Positions 1 to 7,793 are shown, numbered from the stretch's first letter. The stretch: 28,154 bases of DNA from Arthrobacter sp. (GCA_031178585.1 JAPSIT010000019.1:1-28154); one strand, 5' to 3'. Numbers and translations are program-made. Notes: generated by a model not told the origin, from the sequence alone.

Positions 1-275
1 CCAATTTAATAAAAAATCGGTATCAACAAACTTGGCACACTATTGAGTTCTCAAACAACAGACACACCCGGCACCACCCAAACACCCGTTCAGGATCGCT
101 CCGGAGCAACTTTCCAAACTTACCCGGCTTGTTGAAGCTTTGCAAATTCGCATTGCTGCGATTTGAGCTTTCCAAGCAGGTCCCCGCCCTGTTTAGCACG
201 CCGGTTGCGGGGCGCCGTTTTCGGGCTGTTCATTGGGGGTTGGTCGCTATTTTTCCGCTTCAGCGGCGGCGACTC
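1..275 (-). promoter_or_regulatory. rRNA operon 5' leader (16S gene expected beyond base 1)
   Basis: Read on the minus strand, bases 55-33 give TTTGAGAACTCAATAGTGTG followed by CCA. This block is characteristic of rRNA leaders and spacers of Arthrobacter and relatives, where it takes part in processing of the precursor. It is followed by an AT-rich stretch down to base 1. The segment upstream is free of convincing genes and carries two promoter-like sites, so a 5' leader fits better than an internal 16S-23S spacer. The rRNA itself is not in the window. The boundary at 275 is the inferred start point downstream of the -10 at 281-286. Confidence 0.62.
117..145 (-). promoter_or_regulatory. Candidate rrn promoter P2
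   Basis: On the minus strand: -35 TTGCAA (145-140), a 17-base spacer, then -10 TAAGTT (122-117). It lies downstream of P1 in the same orientation, giving the tandem-promoter arrangement common for rRNA operons. Confidence 0.4.
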
Positions 276-280
276 GAATT

Positions 281-309
281 ACTTTACACACCTCTAACAG
301 GACGCGCAA
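281..309 (-). promoter_or_regulatory. Candidate rrn promoter P1
   Basis: On the minus strand: -35 TTGCGC (309-304), a 17-base spacer, then -10 TAAAGT (286-281). Spacing is ideal and the hexamers are close to the sigma-70-type consensus. It points toward the rRNA leader. Confidence 0.5.
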
Positions 310-479
310 CTTGACTTCCCCGCATGGCTGCGGCGCCCGCGGATAAGGCAAAATGATGGTTCAGCCCGGGACCGCTTGCGAGTGGGGCCTGCCTGCGAGT
401 GGCCGGCTGGGCGGCCGGCCATGACGCAGCCAGCGTCCTCCCCGGCTACGGCACATAACTTGGTATGCGTCCACTAACT

Positions 480-497
480 AGACAGAACGGTCTGTCT
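480..497. promoter_or_regulatory. Perfect palindrome, TetR-type operator candidate
   Basis: AGACAGA-ACGG-TCTGTCT: two perfect 7-base arms around a 4-base centre, in the 280-bp intergenic stretch between the rRNA promoters (minus strand) and the small gene at 592 (plus strand). Size and symmetry fit TetR-family operators. No TetR gene is in the window, so the cognate regulator would be encoded elsewhere. The rest of 315-591 holds a GC-rich hairpin (arms 401-407 and 414-420) and nothing else recognisable. Confidence 0.4.
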
Positions 498-591
498 CAC
501 ATAAGTTTCATTGACCGGCTCCGTCTTTTTGGGGGCCGTCTCGCTGAAGCAGAACGGCGAATTGACGTGCATGCCATGAAAGAGCGAACTA

Positions 592-849
592 ATGACTGCA
601 ACAAACTTTGACCGCTTCGTAGCCGAAGCTCTCACTGCGGACCGGGAAACCGACACAGGACTCACCCCGGACGAGCTCTATGGCCTCTACACCAGCTGGA
701 GCCTGATCAACAAGACCCAGCCCGAGACCCCCGAAGCGCTCCGCGCAGGCTTGAAAGCCCTCGGCATTGATCCCGACAAGAATGAATTGTCGATGACCGG
801 CCCGGCCGCCGCGGACTACATTGTTGCCAGCGCGCCGAGCCTAATCTAG
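592..849 (+). CDS. Small orphan protein, winged-helix-like (85 aa)
   Basis: No function is assigned. The reading frame starts at an ATG preceded by a weak GAAAGAG ribosome-binding site and ends just before a strong terminator, so it is a single-gene transcript. The 85-residue product is acidic. Its pattern, an N-terminal FDRFVAEAL helix, then TPDELYGLYTSWSLIN, then PEALRAGLKALGI and a short beta-like end, resembles the winged-helix at the C-terminus of P4/D5-type phage primases, where a tyrosine- and tryptophan-containing helix precedes an (A/F)xxALxxxGI helix. That resemblance is judged by eye only. No primase, phage or plasmid gene is nearby. A TetR-like palindrome lies about 95 bp upstream. 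A small DNA-binding protein is the likeliest guess. Confidence 0.72.
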   Translation: MTATNFDRFVAEALTADRETDTGLTPDELYGLYTSWSLINKTQPETPEALRAGLKALGIDPDKNELSMTGPAAADYIVASAPSLI

Positions 850-861
850 TCAGTGATTCTC

Positions 862-900
862 AGGAAGAGCCGGTCCGTCCCGGCTCTTCCTGCTTCGTTT
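862..900 (+). terminator. Intrinsic terminator after the 592-849 gene
   Basis: Perfect 12-bp stem AGGAAGAGCCGG / CCGGCTCTTCCT (862-873 and 880-891) with a 6-base loop, followed by TGCTTCGTTT. It begins 13 bases past the stop codon. Confidence 0.85.
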
Positions 901-1100
901 AACTCCGGTCGTCGAATGAACAAGGTCCAGAGCGCGAAGCAGCCCAGTAAAGCAGCACACGGGGCCCCTCGATGGTTCCCAGCTGCCGCAACCGCGGAAG
1001 CCAAAGCCCCATCGCCCGGAATGCCGTCGTTCCGCCGGCACTTCTCATCAATTGACGCGTCGCGCCGCAAGATACGCGACGGGAAAAAGCAAGGTATCCA

Positions 1101-2471
1101 ATGGACGAACTGTCCGGCATGTCAGTAGGCACCCTGCTCGGGGGCAGGTACCGCATTGTGGAACAACTCGGTTCCGGAGCCATGGCCAACGTCTACCGTG
1201 CAACTGACGAATCCCTCGGCCGCGACGTCGCCGTCAAAGTGATCATCAAGTCAGCGGTGGCCGGCGCGCCCCAGGACGACGACGCGGAGGTAAAGGTCCT
1301 CGCACGCCTGAACCACCACAGCCTGGTCACGCTTCTGGACGCCGGGGTGGATCGGGCGGAACCGGGACGGCCCCGCATCTACCTCGTGATGGAGCTCGTC
1401 GAGGGTCCGGATCTCAAACACCGTCTCCAGGACGGTCCGCTGCCGCCGCGCCACACCGCACAGATCGGCTATGACCTGGCCGACGCACTGAGCTACATCC
1501 ACGAAAACGGCGTGGTCCACCGCGACGTCAAGCCCGGGAACATCCTGGTTTTCGACTACAACCACGATGCCGCCCGGATGCGTGCCAAGCTGACGGACTT
1601 CGGCATTGCCCTGATGTCCGGCGCCCCGCAGTATGACACCGGCGGAGTCCTGGGGACCGCGGCGTACCTCAGCCCGGAGCAGGCGAAGTCCGAGCCGGCC
1701 GGCCCTCCCAGCGATGTGTATTCGCTGGGCCTCGTGCTCATCGAATGCCTCACCGGCGAGCCCGTCTTCCGTGGTGATCCCCTGCAGAGCGCCCTTGCCC
1801 GGCTAATCGATGACCCGGCCATCCCGGACGATCTGGAACCAGAGTGGCAGCATCTGCTGGCGGCCATGACAGCGCGGGATCCCCAGGAGCGTCCCTCCAC
1901 CTACGAGGTCGCCCAGGCCCTTGATGACCTGGCCGTCAACAGCAGGGGAAAACATAAGGTGGACGCCGCCAGTATCCCCGCCAATGAGAAAGCGCGAATG
2001 GACGCCGTCCAGCGCTACGACATTCTCGACACACCGCCGGACGGCAACTTTGACAGGATCACAGCACTGGCAGCCAGGCTTTTCGAGGTTCCCATTGCCA
2101 TCGTCTCGGTCGTGGACCACGACCGCATCTGGTTTAAGTCCCACCACGGCCTTGAGGCCAGCGAAATCGGACGGGATCCTGGCCTGTGCGCCTCGGCTAT
2201 TCTGCAGGAGGACCTGTGGGTGGTGGAGAACGCACCCGAGGACCCGCGTGCCCTCGCCAATCCGCTGGTGGCCGGGGAATTCGGCCTGCGTTTTTATGCC
2301 GGAGCGCCACTCACCATGCGGGACGGTTATAACCTGGGCACGTTGTGCATCCTGGACTTCAGACCGCGCGTCCTGACCCCCGAAGAGGCAGCAACGCTGC
2401 GGGACCTGGCCGCCGTCGTCGTCAATGACCTTGAGATCCGGTTGGAAAGCCGAAACGCAGACACTACCTAA
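1101..2471 (+). CDS. Soluble Ser/Thr protein kinase with C-terminal GAF domain
   Basis: Hanks-type protein kinase of 456 residues. All core motifs are visible: Gly-rich loop GSGAMANV (24-31), the ATP-anchoring Lys46 in AVKV, Glu63 as the probable helix-C partner, catalytic HRDVKPGN (140-147), DFG (166-168), SPEQ activation-segment end (191-194), Asp205 in SDVYSLG and Arg264. The kinase domain ends near 280. A linker leads to a GAF-type domain (about 300-448), including YDILDTPPDGNFDRIT and the LCAS and GTLCILD elements typical of GAF modules. There is no transmembrane segment and there are no PASTA repeats, unlike PknB, so it should act in the cytoplasm with the GAF domain as sensor or docking surface. 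The start at 1101 has only a weak RBS; ATG 1119 is possible. A TTGACG at 1052 could be part of its promoter. No substrate or phosphatase gene is adjacent. Confidence 0.93.
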   Translation: MDELSGMSVGTLLGGRYRIVEQLGSGAMANVYRATDESLGRDVAVKVIIKSAVAGAPQDDDAEVKVLARLNHHSLVTLLDAGVDRAEPGRPRIYLVMELVEGPDLKHRLQDGPLPPRHTAQIGYDLADALSYIHENGVVHRDVKPGNILVFDYNHDAARMRAKLTDFGIALMSGAPQYDTGGVLGTAAYLSPEQAKSEPAGPPSDVYSLGLVLIECLTGEPVFRGDPLQSALARLIDDPAIPDDLEPEWQHLLAAMTARDPQERPSTYEVAQALDDLAVNSRGKHKVDAASIPANEKARMDAVQRYDILDTPPDGNFDRITALAARLFEVPIAIVSVVDHDRIWFKSHHGLEASEIGRDPGLCASAILQEDLWVVENAPEDPRALANPLVAGEFGLRFYAGAPLTMRDGYNLGTLCILDFRPRVLTPEEAATLRDLAAVVVNDLEIRLESRNADTT

Positions 2472-2624
2472 ACCCCCATATCTGTTCCCCCACATGGCCA
2501 GCTTTTCCCCAGCTTGTCCCCGCAGGATGGGCGCGTCCGCAAACGCTATTGGGGGGGACATGCTCCTTATTACCAGCACACCCATCACCACACAGTCCAG
2601 CCATAATTGCTGCAGGGGGCTGTC

Positions 2625-4967
2625 ATGAGCCCGCTGAGCATGCACATCAACGAGGGATTTCTGCCGATGGTGGACGGGTCGCTCGTCTACCACAGGGGGT
2701 TCGGCGACAGGCACACCCGAATCAACGATCCGCGGCCTGCGCTAAAAATGAGCCCACGCGTGTTTACAGCCGCCGGCCAAGTCGTCGCCAGCCGCGTCTA
2801 TCCCCTCAAGGCTCCTGTGCCGCCGTACGGCCGGCCCGCGCCCCTCGGTGGAGACCCGGCGTTCCCGCGTCAGTTCCTTCCCAGGCGCGGGTATTGGGCC
2901 AGTTTCTTCCCGGAGCGGACGCTGATCGCTGAAACCGGAAGCACCATCAGTATCCTGCTGCACAACAACCTGTCGCAGCCGCACGAGCTGCTCTTCCATA
3001 ACGCCGGCCCGGCGGGGGTCCACGTCAGGAGCGGGAAGGTTGCCCCCGGGAAATCCAAGCTCCTGGAGTTCCGTGCCCCGCTACCCGGGACATATCTGTT
3101 TTCCGATCCCGGCAGCCAGCCGGTGGAGCGGACGCTGGGGCTGTACGGCGGGCTGGTGGTCATCGACCCGCGGAGTGCCTGGCGGCTGGGTCCGACCGGA
3201 CCCGAGTTCGAACGGCAGTGGTTGTGGCTGTGCCACGACGTGGCGCCGAACTGGGCACGCATCGCGTCCCAGGGGCAGACAGTCAACCCGCTCACGACAC
3301 CGGCGGTGCCGCGGTATTTCACACTCAACGGATATGCAGGTTTCCAGGCGCTGGCACTCACCAAGGATGAGGAATTCAACAAGCATCGGGAAGAGGACAC
3401 GCTGCCCTCGGGGTTTCCCCGGGAAACTGATGTGCGCAATTTCAGCGCATCCCCCGCCCCGGGCGCAGTCCGAACCGGCCATCTCATGCGGATGGTCAAC
3501 GCCGGCATCGTGGACCACCAGCTGCACTACCACGGGAACCACGTGTGGACGGTGCGTGCCAATGGTGTCGACTTCCCCCGCTCGAACGGCAGGGTCAGCC
3601 CTGCGGGCGACGTCGTCCTGCAGCAGTGGGAGGACACGGTTCAGCTGCAGCCGGGGGAACGCAAGGAAGCGATGCTTCCGGTCCGCCGTCCGCCGGAAGT
3701 GATCGACGAGGTGTGGAACGCGCGGGACGATGACTGGAAATATCCCATGCACTGCCATGCTGAACCGTCCCAGACGGCCGCGGGCGGGCTCTACCCTGGC
3801 GGTTTGCTGTCCGACTGGACGCTCGCCGCGCACCCGGTGCCCGAGCCCGGCCTGCCGGGAACCGTGGAGGACGAGGCTCACCACACGTTCCAAAGCCAGG
3901 TTGACTTCGCCTCGGACCAGCCGCACGAGGGCAGCCCCGAGACCGAGTTTCTGCTGCGACCCGACGTCTCGGTGGAAATGGACTTCTTCAGCAGGAAACT
4001 CAAGTTCCCCGACGGCTCCGAGCACGAGGTGTGGAGCTTTGAGGAAGACAAGTCGGGCCGCCAGCTCCCCGGGCCGCTCGTGCGCATCACGGAAGGGGAC
4101 ATCTTCCACGCGACCATTAAGCCCAGCAAGAGCGTCCACACCCTCCACTGGCACGGCCTCGAACCGGATCCCCGCAACGACGGCGTGGGCCACACCTCCT
4201 TCGAGGTGACAGGGCACTACACCTACCAGTGGCGGCCCGAGGTTGCAGAACGCGGCAACCCGAATCGCGGTTCTGCAGGAACCTATTTCTACCACTGCCA
4301 CGTCAACACCCCCCTCCACGTCCAGATGGGAATGTTTGGGGCAGTACTTGTGGACCCTCCGGCAGATCCCGCAGCCCCACCGGGAACACGCCGCCACTCC
4401 TTGGAAGGCCCCCTGTACGACATCGCCACCGAGACCCTGATCGCACCGTATTCGGTCGACCCGCGCTGGCACGAACTCAACCATGCCGCGGGGCTGTCCG
4501 GTGAAGACGTTGGCCTTAACCGCTTCGAGCCAAGGCACTTCTTTTTGCTGGGAGGCGTCATTCCCGCCCGGCCTGGGGGCGACAGGGTCTGGGCCATCTC
4601 CACCATGAAGGCCAACGTCGTAGCCGGCAACAAGAGGCCAACCCTGGTGCGGATGGTCAACGTGGACTACTTCCCCACGCGCACCCGGTTCATGGACGCC
4701 GCCGGCAGGCCGGTGCGCATCGCAGAACTGATCGCCCACGACGGTCGGCCGTTCTGGAACACACCCAGCCCCACCGGCCCGGCGGTTCAACCGGGGATGG
4801 CCCGGCAGCCCCTGCTCACCAGCATCATCAAGTCCGGCGCGGCTGAGAAGTTCGATTTCCTGCTGCGTCCCCCGGCACCGGGCAGGTACACGATCGCCAT
4901 CGACTTCCAGCACTGGATCACCGGCCAGGTCCTCGCGACGCGGACTGTCACCGTGACGGCCGGCTGA
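2625..4967 (+). CDS. Multicopper oxidase family protein, unusual domain order
   Basis: A 780-residue cupredoxin-repeat protein, probably oxidising an organic or metal substrate with O2. The start is ATG 2625, with AGGGGG 5 bases upstream; an upstream TTG is less likely. The first cupredoxin domain (about 60-190) lacks copper ligands (LLFHNAG around 125). The second carries DHQLHYHGNH (His301, His303, His306) and MHCHAEP (376-378), like the C-terminal domain of classical enzymes. The third carries HTLHWHG (505-511) and YHCHVNTPLHVQMGM (556-570), combining the N-terminal-type HWHG with a type-1-like His-Cys-His...His...Met set. A further beta-rich region ends the protein. No Sec or Tat signal is visible, which is odd for this family. 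It appears monocistronic. The 153-bp upstream gap (2472-2624) is C-rich with no clear operator. Confidence 0.88.
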   Translation: MSPLSMHINEGFLPMVDGSLVYHRGFGDRHTRINDPRPALKMSPRVFTAAGQVVASRVYPLKAPVPPYGRPAPLGGDPAFPRQFLPRRGYWASFFPERTLIAETGSTISILLHNNLSQPHELLFHNAGPAGVHVRSGKVAPGKSKLLEFRAPLPGTYLFSDPGSQPVERTLGLYGGLVVIDPRSAWRLGPTGPEFERQWLWLCHDVAPNWARIASQGQTVNPLTTPAVPRYFTLNGYAGFQALALTKDEEFNKHREEDTLPSGFPRETDVRNFSASPAPGAVRTGHLMRMVNAGIVDHQLHYHGNHVWTVRANGVDFPRSNGRVSPAGDVVLQQWEDTVQLQPGERKEAMLPVRRPPEVIDEVWNARDDDWKYPMHCHAEPSQTAAGGLYPGGLLSDWTLAAHPVPEPGLPGTVEDEAHHTFQSQVDFASDQPHEGSPETEFLLRPDVSVEMDFFSRKLKFPDGSEHEVWSFEEDKSGRQLPGPLVRITEGDIFHATIKPSKSVHTLHWHGLEPDPRNDGVGHTSFEVTGHYTYQWRPEVAERGNPNRGSAGTYFYHCHVNTPLHVQMGMFGAVLVDPPADPAAPPGTRRHSLEGPLYDIATETLIAPYSVDPRWHELNHAAGLSGEDVGLNRFEPRHFFLLGGVIPARPGGDRVWAISTMKANVVAGNKRPTLVRMVNVDYFPTRTRFMDAAGRPVRIAELIAHDGRPFWNTPSPTGPAVQPGMARQPLLTSIIKSGAAEKFDFLLRPPAPGRYTIAIDFQHWITGQVLATRTVTVTAG

Positions 4968-5014
4968 CCCTCCCGCTCCCCCGAGAAGGTTCCCCAAGCT
5001 CGACGGCGGGAGGG
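4968..5014 (+). terminator. Possible weak terminator after the multicopper oxidase
   Basis: A perfect 9-bp inverted repeat, CCCTCCCGC (4968-4976) and GCGGGAGGG (5006-5014), starts right after the stop codon. The 29-base loop and the absence of a T tract make it weak. Confidence 0.3.
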
Positions 5015-5140
5015 CTGCCAGCGTCGCCGGTCGCCCGTCGTCGGGGTTCTTCCGCTGCTGGTGCCATAGCACGAGGAGTCAGGGCCCCAGCTGTCCATTC
5101 GCGGTGGTCCAGTGCGCAACAAATGGGTCCAGCTGGGCCG

Positions 5141-5169
5141 CAGACGGCGCCGCCACTGGCTGCTAGTGT
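5141..5169 (+). promoter_or_regulatory. Promoter of the PspC-type gene (apparently leaderless)
   Basis: CAGACG (5141-5146), 17 bases, TAGTGT (5164-5169). The expected transcription start is at or within a base of the ATG at 5176, and no ribosome-binding site precedes that ATG. This implies a leaderless mRNA. Confidence 0.5.
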
Positions 5170-5175
5170 GGCCGC

Positions 5176-5358
5176 ATGGACGCAATCATGGTTCGGCCCA
5201 GGCAAGGGAAGATGATCGCCGGAGTCTGCGCAGCCCTTGCGGCACGCTTCGGAATTTCCAAGGCCCTCGTGCGCCTCGGCTTCGTGCTTTTCGGCCTGTT
5301 CGGCGTGGGCGAGCTGGCCTACATCGCGCTATGGATCATCATCCCCAAGGAGAAATAG
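5176..5358 (+). CDS. PspC-domain membrane protein (60 aa)
   Basis: A stand-alone PspC domain. The N-terminal half reads VRPRQGKMIAGVCAALAARFGIS, the conserved (G/R)xxxGVCxGLAxxxG core of the family. The C-terminal half is a hydrophobic segment (about 31-56) ending in IIIPKEK. Family members sit in the cytoplasmic membrane and take part in envelope-stress responses, either with PspA or as sensor domains in LiaS-like kinases. No pspA or pspB lies nearby, so only a general envelope-stress role can be inferred. The length is normal for single-domain PspC proteins of actinobacteria. It converges with the minus-strand gene ending at 5428. Confidence 0.85.
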   Translation: MDAIMVRPRQGKMIAGVCAALAARFGISKALVRLGFVLFGLFGVGELAYIALWIIIPKEK

Positions 5359-5427
5359 CCGGGCTCCCCGGACACCGGCCGGGAAAACGGGGCGCTAAGT
5401 GTCCGTTCGCGCCGGTCTGGGAAGTGC

Positions 5428-6027
5428 CTACTCTGATGAATGCCTACGACGGCGGCCCTGCGGCTTGCGCCCGACGCTCACCGTCGGCTCCGTCCAGATC
5501 TCTTCAAGGCTGCCCATTTTCCGCATCCGGGATATGGCCAGCACGATCTTTGCACAGGCCACGGCGTTCGCACCCTGCTCCGCCTGCGGGACAGGAGGCA
5601 GCTTCAGGGCCGCCAGGGTGTCTTTGAGGCTCCGCCTTGCCAGGCCGAGCTGGTTCTGTGCCAACTCCAGCGCGCAGTAAAAGTCCTTGGCCGGGAGGTC
5701 CAGGTTGAGGCGGTCACTCGCCTTCAAGAACACCTCGGCGTTGTAGGCGGCGTTGTAGGCCACCAGCGGGTCCTCACAGGTGAAGTGCAGGATTCCCTCG
5801 ATGGACATTTCCCAGTCTGCGGCACTCGCCACATCCTCTGCGCTGATCCTGTGGAACTCCGTATTGACGGGATCAAAATGGCCCGAGCCCGGCGGTGGTT
5901 TGATCAGCCACGAAGTTTTGTCCACGATTCGGCCGTCCTGGACCTTCGCCAGGCCCACTCCGCACACGGACGCATTGTCGCTGTTCGCCGTCGCTAAGTC
6001 GATGGCGGTGAAACTGATTCCCGGCAC
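5428..6027 (-). CDS. DnaQ-fold (DEDD) 3'-5' exonuclease-like protein, catalytic residues lost
   Basis: 199 residues with the layout of DNA polymerase III epsilon-type exonucleases: FTAID at the N-terminus, WLIKPPP, FHRISAEDV, DPLVAYNAAYN, CALELAQNQLG, SLKDTLAALKL and a final helix. The GTG start at 6027 is chosen because GGGGGAGG sits 5-12 bases upstream and the fold begins directly after it; a longer in-frame version lacks support. The active site is degenerate. Motif I DxE reads D10-L-A12. Motif II, normally HNAxFD, reads YNAAYN with N96. Motif III, normally HxxxxD, reads Q151-GANA-V156. Only one of the four acidic ligands remains and the general base His is gone, while the fold-determining residues are intact. 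The frame is open and uninterrupted, so this looks like a selected non-catalytic protein rather than a pseudogene. Role unknown: nucleic-acid binding or regulation are guesses. Confidence 0.8.
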   Translation of the reverse strand: MPGISFTAIDLATANSDNASVCGVGLAKVQDGRIVDKTSWLIKPPPGSGHFDPVNTEFHRISAEDVASAADWEMSIEGILHFTCEDPLVAYNAAYNAEVFLKASDRLNLDLPAKDFYCALELAQNQLGLARRSLKDTLAALKLPPVPQAEQGANAVACAKIVLAISRMRKMGSLEEIWTEPTVSVGRKPQGRRRRHSSE

Positions 6028-6143
6028 TTCTTGCCTCCCCCTGGCACGGCAGTGGAAGGCCAGGCTGTTGCTTGACCCTTCCACTACCGAAACATCTTCG
6101 CAGTTCTGGTGCCTGATTTCCTCCCGGGCGCAATTATGAACGG

Positions 6144-7793
6144 TCAGCGTTCCGGGTGCAGGGATTTGCTCCAGAGCACGGTGCCGGTGGCATTGCGGAG
6201 GCTGACGGTGAAGACGTCGTCTTCGCTGAGGTCCACATGGCCGAAGAATTGGCTTTCGCCGGTGCGCGGCGACTGGTTGGCGTACGCGCCGGCCTTGTAG
6301 AAGGCGACGTCGGGGCCAAAGGTGCCGTCCATCTGGCTGGGACCGAAGGTGCCGGCGTTGATGGGGCCGGCCACGAACTCCCAGAAGGGGTCGAAGTCGG
6401 AGAAGGCGGCACGCTCGGGCGAATAGTGGTGGGCGGCGCAGTAGTGGACGTCCGCGGTTAGCCAGACCACGTTCTGGACCCGGTTGCGCTTGAATGCTGA
6501 GAGCACGCCGGCGATCTCCAGTTCCTTGCCCAAGGGGGCACCGGCGTCGCGGTTGGCGAGGGATTCCTGGTTGACCGGACCGTCCGGCACGATGGTGCCG
6601 AGCGGGAGGTCGGCCGAGATTACCTTCCAGGTAGCCCTGGATCTGCTGACCTCCTTGATCAGCCAGCGTGCCTGCTCCTCGCCGAGGATGTGGGTGAGGC
6701 TGGTTTCCTTACCGTCGGTGTTGGGGTCTTTGAAGGTGCGCATGTCCAGGCAGAAGATGTCCAGCTGCGGGCCGCGGGAGATTTTGCGGTAGATGCGGGC
6801 GGGTTCGAAGCCCGTGCTGCCGTCGCCGAGCTGGGCGATGGGCTGGTACTCCTGCCAGGCCTGGCGGCCGCGTGCGGCGAGGACGTCCACGCGGCGCTCT
6901 GTGTAGCGCGAGTCGGTGAGGATCTCGCCGGGGTACCAGTTGTTGGTGGTTTCGTGGTCGTCCCACTGGGCGATGACGGGAACCTCGGCGTACATGGCGC
7001 GGACATTGTGGTCCATGAGGTTGTAGCGGTGCCGGCCGCGGAAGTCGCTGAGGCTTTCGGCCACCTTGGAAACCTCCTCGGTCACGAGGTTCCGCCAGAT
7101 CTGCCCGTCGGGTTCGGTGACCTTGGCGGTGATCGGGCCGTCCGCGTAGATGGTGTCCCCGGAGTGGATAAAGAAGTCGGGGCGGGTGGCGTGCATAGCC
7201 GCGTAGCCGCGCATGCCGCCGATGTCCTCGTTGATACCCCAGCCCTGGCCGGCGGTGTCGCCTGACCAGACGAAGCTCTGGCGGCGCGGCGCGCTGCCGC
7301 TGCGGAGGAGCCCCATTCCGTTTGCAGGAGATCCCGGTGCGGTGGAGAAGGATCCCCGGGCGGTTTCGCCGGCGTTGCCCTCGGCATCCTCGAAGTGCAT
7401 GGTCAGCGCAAACCGTGTGCCGGCCGGGAGGTGGGTGGCATTGATCTTGGAGGTGAAGTCGGTAGCTTCAGTGGCGGCGGTCCCCCGCAGCACCCGCTGG
7501 AAAGCGCGGCCGCCGCGGAGTGGGGACCCGCCGTCGTCGACGGCCAGCAGGCTGGCCACCAGCCGGCCCTGTCCCGACGCGCGGGACCACAGGACGCCGG
7601 AATCGGCGGTCACATCGCCGGTGGCGATGCCGGACGGGAGAGTCAGGCGGTTGCGGACCAGTGCGACGCCGGAGGGCCGGGTCGTCTGTGCGGCTCCGGC
7701 GAGTGCGGGGCTGGCTGTGGCGGGTGCGACGGCGGCAGCACCGGCAGCGGCAATGGCACCTTTGAGTATGTTTCGGCGGGTAAGAGCAGTCAT
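6144..7793 (-). CDS. phoD: Secreted alkaline phosphatase/phosphodiesterase PhoD
   Basis: 549 residues. PhoD enzymes hydrolyse phosphate mono- and diesters outside the membrane using Fe(III) and Ca ions. The N-terminus TRRNILKGAIAAAG...ASPALAG is a Tat signal, in keeping with cofactor loading before export. The start at 7793 puts the twin-arginine motif at residues 6-7; a longer in-frame start would bury it. Diagnostic motifs follow in order: LPSGIATGDVTADSGVLWSRA (52-72, PhoD N-terminal domain), IHSGDTIYADG (209-219, metal ligands), QWDDHETTNN (276-285), ISADLPLG (392-399) and WLTADVHYCAAHHY (444-457, metal ligands). Length is normal for the family. A PHO-box-like 11-nt repeat lies 18-50 bases upstream of the start, suggesting induction by phosphate starvation. 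The secreted phytase at 18609 has a complementary role. Confidence 0.95.
   Translation of the reverse strand: MTALTRRNILKGAIAAAGAAAVAPATASPALAGAAQTTRPSGVALVRNRLTLPSGIATGDVTADSGVLWSRASGQGRLVASLLAVDDGGSPLRGGRAFQRVLRGTAATEATDFTSKINATHLPAGTRFALTMHFEDAEGNAGETARGSFSTAPGSPANGMGLLRSGSAPRRQSFVWSGDTAGQGWGINEDIGGMRGYAAMHATRPDFFIHSGDTIYADGPITAKVTEPDGQIWRNLVTEEVSKVAESLSDFRGRHRYNLMDHNVRAMYAEVPVIAQWDDHETTNNWYPGEILTDSRYTERRVDVLAARGRQAWQEYQPIAQLGDGSTGFEPARIYRKISRGPQLDIFCLDMRTFKDPNTDGKETSLTHILGEEQARWLIKEVSRSRATWKVISADLPLGTIVPDGPVNQESLANRDAGAPLGKELEIAGVLSAFKRNRVQNVVWLTADVHYCAAHHYSPERAAFSDFDPFWEFVAGPINAGTFGPSQMDGTFGPDVAFYKAGAYANQSPRTGESQFFGHVDLSEDDVFTVSLRNATGTVLWSKSLHPER

Noticed and set aside
129..314. 61-codon frame inside the rRNA leader region
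   Set aside because: Overlaps the promoter and leader signals on the other strand; no RBS and no resemblance to known proteins.
853..1128. 91-codon open frame between the first terminator and the kinase
   Set aside because: It would start inside the terminator hairpin, has no RBS and its translation is compositionally random.
1803..2714. 303-codon open frame on the minus strand opposite the kinase GAF region
   Set aside because: Antisense to the kinase and to the start of the oxidase; no domain.
3081..5072. 663-codon open frame on the minus strand opposite the multicopper oxidase
   Set aside because: Antisense to a gene with clear copper motifs; its translation has no recognisable domain and is Val/Arg/Gly-rich, as expected of a GC-rich shadow frame.
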